This document shows, piece by piece, positions 7,008-12,524 of a stretch of 12,524 nucleotides of DNA. This DNA is from Chromera velia (lineage: Eukaryota > Sar > Chromeraceae): positions 1-12,524 of the forward strand of contig JAHBMJ010003191.1 in NCBI GenBank assembly GCA_018398765.1, read 5' to 3'. The number at the start of each line of letters is the position of its first letter. Position 1 is the first letter of the stretch. The notes under the pieces are model-generated. The model did no database searches, was not told where the DNA came from, and was given only the letters and a program-made list of their open reading frames with translations. A program made the translations under genes and the position numbers.

Positions 7008-7808
7008 GGTCTGACACCTGAAGAGGCTAAAGTGGCCTTCCTGGACTCAGAAGTTCAGAAAGGGTTATGGTATATCAATGATGATAAAATGTATACCAAC
7101 ACGCTCCATCTGGTCCAGGTAACTTACTTCCAACAGGGGATAAGGAATGGTTGATGCACTGTGGACTTTAACTGACAAGTCTGCTCATAAACAGAAAGAT
7201 ACACTCCAGATAGCGCCCTATATCAAATTGCTGGAAGGGCTTTTTCCTTCTTGAGCACTTTAAACCTGCAGCCATCGCACAAAGGTACTGCCCAACACTC
7301 ACATGCTTCTGTCTGGAGGGAAAGAGCAGGACAGAACCACTTACTGGGGGAGCTGGAGGTCGATTAATACCCCTGAGACGCCAATTCTCCACAACAAGAA
7401 CACAAAACAATCTCGCCTTCCCACAACCAGCAGACTCATCAAGAACCTATCCCGCTGGCCTGGAAAGATGACAACAAACACAGGGCATTGGGCAAAATTG
7501 CTGGGGATCGATTCTGCGCCCTCCTGGTAGAAAGAAGGAATGTTGCTTTGGAGGCCTGGGAGGTACTTTCCTGACTGGTCCAGACTGGAGCTGCCAGACA
7601 CGCCAAAGCAGATCAACTGCGCCACAAGGCTTCACCCCGACACAGAGGCAAGCTGTCTCGTACTAGGGGAGCGGAATTGTGCCAGTTTGACCATCGATAC
7701 TACTCTACACAACAAGGTAGACAGGAAGGGACGAGAGGACGAAATGACCTTTCTCTGTGGGAAATCTCAATAATAAATAGAGTTTATATGGAAAAACGCA
7801 TGTTTTGA
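7008..7808 (+). pseudogene. Decayed coding-like region, unrecognised
   Basis: One frame (7008-7808) shows protein-like stretches separated by stops at 7152, 7173, 7188, 7365, 7374 and 7572. The first is TPEEAKVAFLDSEVQKGLWY followed by INDDKMYTNTLHLVQ, ending at CAG|GTAACT (7119). A second includes LAWKDDNKHRALGKIAGDRF and then CALLVERRNVALEAWE. The last runs into the tandem array as NDLSLWEISIINRVYMEKRM and stops at 7808. All six stops could arise from Arg or Gln codons by C-to-T changes. A competing frame (7264-7773) has only one stop, at 7528, but a less protein-like composition. I recognise no family. It may be a pseudogene of a host gene or of a transposon, or chance. Confidence 0.35.
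7758..7783 (+). repeat. Inverted repeat L1 of the A block
   Basis: The core TCTCAATAATAAATAGAGT is shared with R1 in inverse orientation; 25 of 26 positions match. It carries AATAAA on the plus strand (7772-7777). Other L copies are at 9025-9050, 10811-10836 and 12085-12110, and each keeps the core. Confidence 0.93.
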
Positions 7809-7879
7809 GCCGTCCGGACACTTTTCACCCTAAATTTAACCCTGGACAACCGTGTTTGCTTTCTGTATTCGTTTTGCCT

Positions 7880-7901
7880 AGGCATGAACATTCGTATGCC
7901 T
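7880..7901. repeat. Hairpin 1 in the A core
   Basis: AGGCAT (7880-7885) and ATGCCT (7896-7901) form a 6-bp stem with a 10-nt loop. It is identical in all four copies. Confidence 0.55.
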
Positions 7902-7921
7902 GACCCGTTGGCAGTCAGCAG

Positions 7922-7947
7922 CTGCCAGTCAACAGGAAGACTGGCAG
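7922..7947. repeat. Hairpin 2 in the A core
   Basis: CTGCCAGTC (7922-7930) and GACTGGCAG (7939-7947) are a perfect 9-bp stem around an AACAGGAA loop. It is unchanged at 9189-9214, 10975-11000 and 12249-12274. It could be a binding site or an RNA stem; the role is unknown. Confidence 0.75.
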
Positions 7948-8486
7948 TCTGACAAGTTGGGTGCCTGCAGACAGAGAGACGTATACATAGGTGAGGAAGA
8001 AACAAGAGCACAGAAAGGCGCATGAAGACGCAAGTCACATTTTCATCTAAGTTTCTCACCAAGCACAGAAAGATAGAAACGGTTGCAAAAAGACCCAGAA
8101 AGCAGCACAAGCCAGATAAAGCCTGCTGCAAGGACCTGGATTTAAGATACAAATCGAAAAAAGTCATTCTCCCTTGCTCTTTAGCCCACACAATGTCATC
8201 TGACTCATACTACATTTTTTGTATCATTTTTTGGCCTGAAAAGTCAAACCAAGGCGCGGTCTCACCCGGAATAATATTCAAGGTGATGTTTCTGGTCTTT
8301 TTTTTTAACCTTCTAACCAGAAACATACTCAAATTTGGCAACAGCAGGCCACAGAAAGATGAAACGAAAAGGAGACGTATGCATGGGTACAAATTGGCAT
8401 AGACGGTCAAACAGCTCAGTGCGTGTCAGCATATGGAGTGTGCGCAAGCACCCAGTCGGGCAATTTTGTCATACCTATACAGAAAG

Positions 8487-8512
8487 ACTCTATTTATTAT
8501 TGAGAATTCCCA
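8487..8512 (-). repeat. Inverted repeat R1 of the A block
   Basis: ACTCTATTTATTATTGAGA plus ATTCCCA is the inverse of L1 with one mismatch and carries AATAAA on the minus strand. Other R copies are at 9751-9776 and 11540-11565. Beyond the core, similarity resumes after a 4-nt offset (TGTATGG), so the repeat is somewhat longer than 26 bp. Confidence 0.93.
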
Positions 8513-8595
8513 AGCTCATGCCAAAATATGAACCAGCAGCCGTCCGAGCACATCAGGTAGGCAGGTGATTAATTAAGTAAAATATATGGAAAAAA

Positions 8596-8614
8596 AAGAG
8601 AGACGTCCTCTCTT
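8596..8614. repeat. Hairpin at the start of B
   Basis: AAGAGAG (8596-8602) and CTCTCTT (8608-8614) form a 7-bp stem around ACGTC. The same stem is present in B2b and B3. In B2a one base of the left arm is changed (AAGAGAA). Confidence 0.5.
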
Positions 8615-10288
8615 GCCCCATCGTTGTCTCACAATTAGCCATTCAGTTCCTCCCCGAGGTAACCAGCTGCCCTTCATTCTGCTCTTTAGACCCACGCACA
8701 GCCATTTAAAGCAAAACAAGAGGACTCACCGCAAAGAAAAGGAATCTGCTTTGTGTCCTGGTCCTACACATATGGAGGGGGACGGGGTGTTAGCCAAACT
8801 ACGAAAAAAAAAAAGCCCTTCAAGAGAAGGGAGGGAGGGTGCACAACAAGGAGGGGGGAGGAAGGCCAAAAAACTGGAGAAAGCAGACAAAATACATTTT
8901 CGCACATGTAAAAGAAAGACTAGCAAACCAAAGGAATTTGTAAACGAATATTCCCTCCCAGATGCATTGAAACACAGAAGTTTGAGGCTTGACCTCAGCT
9001 ACCTTTTCAGAGATGCACAACACTTGGAAAATCTCAATAATAAATAGAGTTTGTATGGAAAAACGCATGTTTTAAGCCGTCCGGACACTTTTCACCCTAA
9101 GCTTGACCCTGAACAACCATGTTTTCTTTCTGTATTCGTTTTGCCTAGGCATGAACATTCGTATGCCTGACCTGTTGGCAGTCAGCAGCTGCCAGTCAAC
9201 AGGAAGACTGGCAGTCTGACAAGTTGGGTGCCTGCAGACAGAGAGGCGCATGCATAGGTGAGGAAGAAACAAGAGCACAGAAAGGCGCATGAAGACGCAA
9301 GTCACATTTTCATCTAAACTTCTCACCAAGCAGAGAAAGATAGCGGTTGCAAAAAGACCCAGAAAGCAGCACAAGCCAGATAAAGCCTGCTGCAAGGACC
9401 TGGATTGAAGACACAAATCGAAAAAAGTCATTCTCTCTTGCTCCTCAGCCCACACAATGTCATCTGACTCATATCACATTTTTTGCATCATTTGTTGGCC
9501 TAAAAAGTCAAACCAAGGCGCGGTCTCACCCGGAATAATATTCAAAGTGATGTTTCTGGTCTTCTTTTTCAACCTTCTAGCCAGAAACATACTCAAATTT
9601 GGCAACAGCAGGCCACAGAAAGATGAAACGAAAAGGAGATGCATGCATGGGTACGAATTGGCATAGACGGTCAAACAGCTCAGTGCGTGTCAGCATATGG
9701 AGTGCGCACAAGCACCCAGTCGGGCAATTGTGTCATACCCATACAGAAAGATTCTATTTATTATTGAGAATTCCCAAGCTCATGCCAAAATATGAACCAG
9801 CAGCCGTCTGAGCACATCAGGCAGGCAGGTGATTGATTAAGTGAAACATATGGGAAAAAAAGAGAAACGTCCTCTCTTGCCCCATCGTTGTCTCACAATT
9901 AGCCATTCAGTTCCTCCCCGAGGCAACCAGCTGCCCTTCATTCTGCTCTTCAGACCCACGCACAGTCATTTAAAGCAAAACAAGAGGACTCACCGCAAAG
10001 AAAAGGAATCTGCTTTGTGTCCTGGTCCTACACATATGGAGGGGGACGGGGTGTCAGCCAAACCACGGAAAAAAAAAAGCCCTTCAAGAGAAGGGAGGGG
10101 GGGTGCACAGCAAGGAGGGGAGAAGAAGGCCAAAAAACTGGGAAAAGTGGACAAAATACTTTTTTGCATATGCAAGGGAAAAACCAGCAAACCAAAGGAA
10201 TTTGCAAACGAAGATTCCCTACCAGATGCATTGAAACACAGAAGTTTGAGGCTTAACCTCAGCTGCCTTTTCAGAGATGCACAACACT

Positions 10289-10291
10289 TCA
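10289..10291. other. B-B junction, candidate excision scar (TCA)
   Basis: Where an A block should separate B2a from B2b, only TCA remains. This equals the first base of L plus the last two bases of R. The second base of B2b is C where other B copies have G. Confidence 0.6.
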
Positions 10292-10611
10292 ACCTCATGC
10301 CAAAATCTGAACCAGCAGCCGTCCGAGCACATCAGGCAGGCAGGTGATTGATTAAGTGAAACATATGGGAAAAAAAGAGAGACGTCCTCTCTTGCTCCAT
10401 CGTTGTCTCACAATTAGCCATTCAGTTCCTCCCCGAGGCAACCAGCTGCCCTTCATTCTGCTCTGTAGACCCACACACAGTCATTTAAAGGAAAACAAAA
10501 GGACTCATCGCAAAGAAAAGGAATCTGCTTTATGTCCTGGTCTTACACATATGGAGGGGGACGGGGTGTCAGCCAAACCACGGGAAAAAAAAAGCCCTTC
10601 AAGAGAAGGGA

Positions 10612-10625
10612 GGGGGCCCCCGGGG
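10612..10625. repeat. 7-bp GC insertion making a perfect palindrome
   Basis: B2b has G5-C5-G4 where B2a has a run of seven Gs (10097-10103) and B1 has GGGAGGG. GGGGGCCCCC is a 10-bp palindrome. The same version is in B3 (11886-11899). It shifts the reading frame of the plus-strand ORF that is open in B1 and B2a. Confidence 0.85.
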
Positions 10626-10810
10626 TGCACAGCAGGGAGGGGGGAGGAAGGCCAAAAAACTGGGGAAAGCAGACAAAATACATTTTCGCACATGTAAGAG
10701 AAAGACCAGCAAACCAAAGGAATTTGCAAACGAAGATTCCCTCCCAGATGCATTGAAACACAGAAGTTTGAGGCTTGACCTCAGCTGCCTTTTCAAAGAT
10801 GTATAACACT

Positions 10811-12084
10811 TAGGAAATCTCAATAATAAATAGAGTTTGTATGGAAAAACGCATGTTTTGAGCCGTCCGGACACTTTTCACCCTAAGCTTGACCTTGGAT
10901 AACCGTGTTTTCTTTCTGTATTCGTTTTGCCTAGGCATGAACATTCGTATGCCTGACCCATTAGCAGTTAGCAGCTGCCAGTCAACAGGAAGACTGGCAG
11001 TCTGACAAGTTGGGTGCCTGCAGACAGAGAGACGCATACATAGGTGAGGAAGAAACAAGAGTACAGAAAGGCGCATGAAGACGCAAGTCACATTTTCATC
11101 TAAACTTCTCACCAAGCACAGAAAGATAGAAACGGTTGCAAAAAGACCCAGAAAGCAGCATAAGCCAGATAAAGCCTGCTACAAGGACCTGGATTGAAGA
11201 CACAAATCGAAAAAAGTCATTCTCTCTTGCTCCTCAGCCCCTACAATGTCATCTGACTCATACTACATTTTCTGCATCATTTTTTGGCCTAAAAAGTCAA
11301 ACCAAGGCGCGGTCTCACCCGGAATAATATTCAAAGTGATGTTTCTGGTCTTTTTTTTCAACCTTCTAACCAGAAACATACTCAAATTTGGCAACAGGAG
11401 GCCACAGAAAGATGAAACGAAAAGGAGACGCATGCATGGGTACAAATTGGCATAGACGGTCAAACAGCTCAGTGCGCGTCAGCATATGGAGTGCGCGCAA
11501 GCACCCAGTCGGACAATTTTGTCATACCCATACAGAAAGACTCTATTTATTATTGAGAATTCCCAAGCTCATACCAAAATCTGAACCAGCAGCCGTCCGA
11601 GCATATCAGGCAGGCAGGTGATTGATTAAGTGAAAAATATGGAGAAAAAAGAGAGACGTCCTCTCTTGCCCTATCGTTGTCTCACAATTAGCCATTCAGT
11701 TCCTCCCCGAGGCAACCAGCTGCCCTTCATTCTGCTCTTCAGACTCATGCACAGTCATTTAAAGTAAAACAAGAGGACTCACCACAAAGAAAAGGAATCT
11801 GCTTTGTGTCCTGGTCCTACACATATGGAGGGGGACGGGGTGTTAGCCAAACCACGAAAAAAAAAAAGCCCTTCAAGAGAAGGGAGGGGGCCCCCGGGGT
11901 GCACAGCAGGGAGGGGGGAGGAAGGCCAAAAAACTGAGGAAAGCAGACAAAATACATTTTCGCACATGTAAGAGAAAGACCAGCAAACCAAAGGAATTTG
12001 CAAACGAATATTCCCTCCCAGATGCATTGAAACACAGAAGTTTGAGGCTTGACCTCAGCTGTCTTTTCAGAGATGCACAACACT
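10811..12084 (+). repeat. Array unit 3 (1274 bp)
   Basis: L3 is 10811-10836, R3 is 11540-11565, and B3 is 11566-12084 with the 7-bp GC insertion at about 11886-11899. An opposite-strand frame of about 130 codons that is open in A1 and A2 has a stop here, created by one transition. Confidence 0.95.
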
Positions 12085-12524
12085 TAGGAAATCTCAATAA
12101 TAAATAGAGTTTACATAGAAAAACGCATGTTTTAAGCCGTCCGGACACTTTTCACCCTAAGTTTGACCCTGGACAACCGTGTTTTCTTTCTGTATTCGTT
12201 TTGCCTAGGCATGAACATTCGTATGCCTGACCCATTAGCAGTTAGCAGCTGCCAGTCAACAGGAAGACTGGCAGTCTGACAAGTTGGGTGCCTGCAGACA
12301 GAGAGACGTATACATAGGTGAGGAAGAAACAAGAGTACAGAAAGGCACATGAAGACGCAAGTCATATTTTCATCTAAACTTCTCACCAAGCACAGAAAGA
12401 TAGAAACGGTTGCAAAAAGACCCAAAAAGCAGCACAAGCCAGATAAAGCCTGCTGCAAGGACCTGGATTGAAGACACAAATCGAAAAAAGTCATTCTCTC
12501 TTGCTTCTCAGCCCACACAATGTC
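12085..12524 (+). repeat. Array unit 4, cut by the window end
   Basis: L4 is 12085-12110, followed by 414 bp of A block. It differs from unit 3 at 16 positions in that stretch, 15 of them transitions. The array therefore continues past the window. Confidence 0.95.

Larger units (their letters stand above)
7859..7978. other. Near-invariant 120-bp core of the A block
   Basis: Across the four copies (here, and at about 9126-9245, 10912-11031 and 12186-12305) only four positions vary, all transitions, clustered at 7906-7916. The rest (109 positions in the flanking blocks) is identical, while adjoining sequence differs at about 4-9%. The core contains the two hairpins listed next. Confidence 0.75.
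7758..9024 (+). repeat. Array unit 1 (1267 bp)
   Basis: L1 is at 7758-7783, the A block ends with R1 at 8487-8512, and B1 is 8513-9024 (512 bp, without the 7-bp GC insertion). The left flank is unique sequence, so this is the array edge. Confidence 0.95.
9025..10810 (+). repeat. Array unit 2 (1786 bp, doubled B segment)
   Basis: L2 is 9025-9050 and R2 is 9751-9776. A2 is 3 bp shorter than A1 because AAA is missing near 9343. B2a is 9777-10288 (512 bp), then TCA at 10289-10291, then B2b 10292-10810 (519 bp). B2a lacks the 7-bp GC insertion like B1, while B2b has it like B3. Confidence 0.95.
7758..12524 (+). repeat. Tandem array of L-A-R-B units (1.27-kb satellite-like)
   Basis: At least four head-to-tail units start at 7758, 9025, 10811 and 12085 and run off the window. 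Each unit is an inverted-repeat-bounded block L-A-R (755, 752, 755 bp) followed by B. B is 512 bp in unit 1 and 519 bp in unit 3; unit 2 carries 512 + TCA + 519. These parts account exactly for unit lengths 1267, 1786 and 1274. Neighbouring copies are roughly 94-96% identical in the stretches I compared by hand, with almost only transitions. No intact conserved ORF spans all copies. The left array edge coincides with the edge of L1. Confidence 0.96.

Noticed and set aside
7626-7700. Tyrosine-recombinase-like motif (DQLRHKAS) in the coding-like region
   Set aside because: A single short match to the L-R-H box without the other catalytic Arg, His and Tyr in correct spacing is not support for a recombinase.
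7784-8191. Opposite-strand ORF of about 130 codons in the A block, also at 9072-9455 and 12132-12518
   Set aside because: It is interrupted in unit 3 by a stop from one transition. About half of the nucleotide differences between units 1 and 2 change the amino acid, as expected for neutral sequence. Its openness in the other copies follows from recent duplication.
8022-8402. Plus-strand ORF in A with a conserved 69-codon tail (8193-8402, 9457-9666, 11246-11455)
   Set aside because: Both strands are open over the same stretch, the start region is not conserved, and there is no domain. It is best explained as shared sequence of recent copies.
8586-9047. Plus-strand Lys/Arg-rich ORF in B (153-168 codons in B1 and B2a)
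   Set aside because: The 7-bp insertion in B2b and B3 shifts the frame, and B3 also has an early stop (at about 11764). It has low-complexity composition and no recognisable domain.
7758-12524. CRISPR-like array
   Set aside because: Repeats are over 1 kb long with no short repeat-spacer pattern, and the context is eukaryotic.

Overview
The window looks like nuclear, accessory DNA from a eukaryote. It holds a decayed Ty1/copia-type LTR retrotransposon, a small non-autonomous DNA transposon, pyrimidine-rich splice-like signals, AATAAA signals and a satellite-like tandem array. There are no bacterial-style operons, and I see no intact conserved gene. The copia protein is divergent, as in protist or algal elements. 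A chromerid or similar alga is a guess only; the sequence does not settle the species.

Layout. Positions 1-420 are GC-moderate with one weak exon-like ORF. Positions 421-655 form a sharply AT-rich island (about 27% GC by hand count). Positions 679-4101 are the remains of a copia polyprotein: a low-complexity acidic linker, a reverse transcriptase whose three catalytic aspartates are still in place, and a broken RNase H. At least three frame changes and several in-frame stops interrupt it. A polypurine tract (4123-4134) directly followed by TG and a TATA-like box (4272-4279) suggest the start of the 3' LTR. No 5' LTR is visible.

Positions 4342-4920 hold a clean 579-bp MITE-like transposon with a perfect 15-bp terminal inverted repeat, a perfect 8-bp target-site duplication and ten exact GGTTAC/GTAACC motifs inside. 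It sits in the presumed LTR. Positions 4929-7007 have no gene I can defend, only hairpins and splice-like signals. Positions 7008-7808 look like a decayed coding region that runs into the next block.

Positions 7758-12524 (the window end) are a tandem array with an unusual architecture. Each unit is L-A-R-B. L and R are 26-bp inverted repeats carrying AATAAA on opposite strands. The L-A-R block is 752-755 bp and B is 512 or 519 bp. Unit lengths are fully explained by these parts. In unit 2 two B segments are directly joined, with only TCA between them where an A block would be expected, which looks like precise loss of one inverted-repeat-bounded block. Copies differ almost only by transitions, and a 120-bp core holding two hairpins is nearly invariant. 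This array is the most interesting object in the window. It does not appear to code for protein, because the ORFs in the units are broken in some copies and their differences are mostly non-synonymous.
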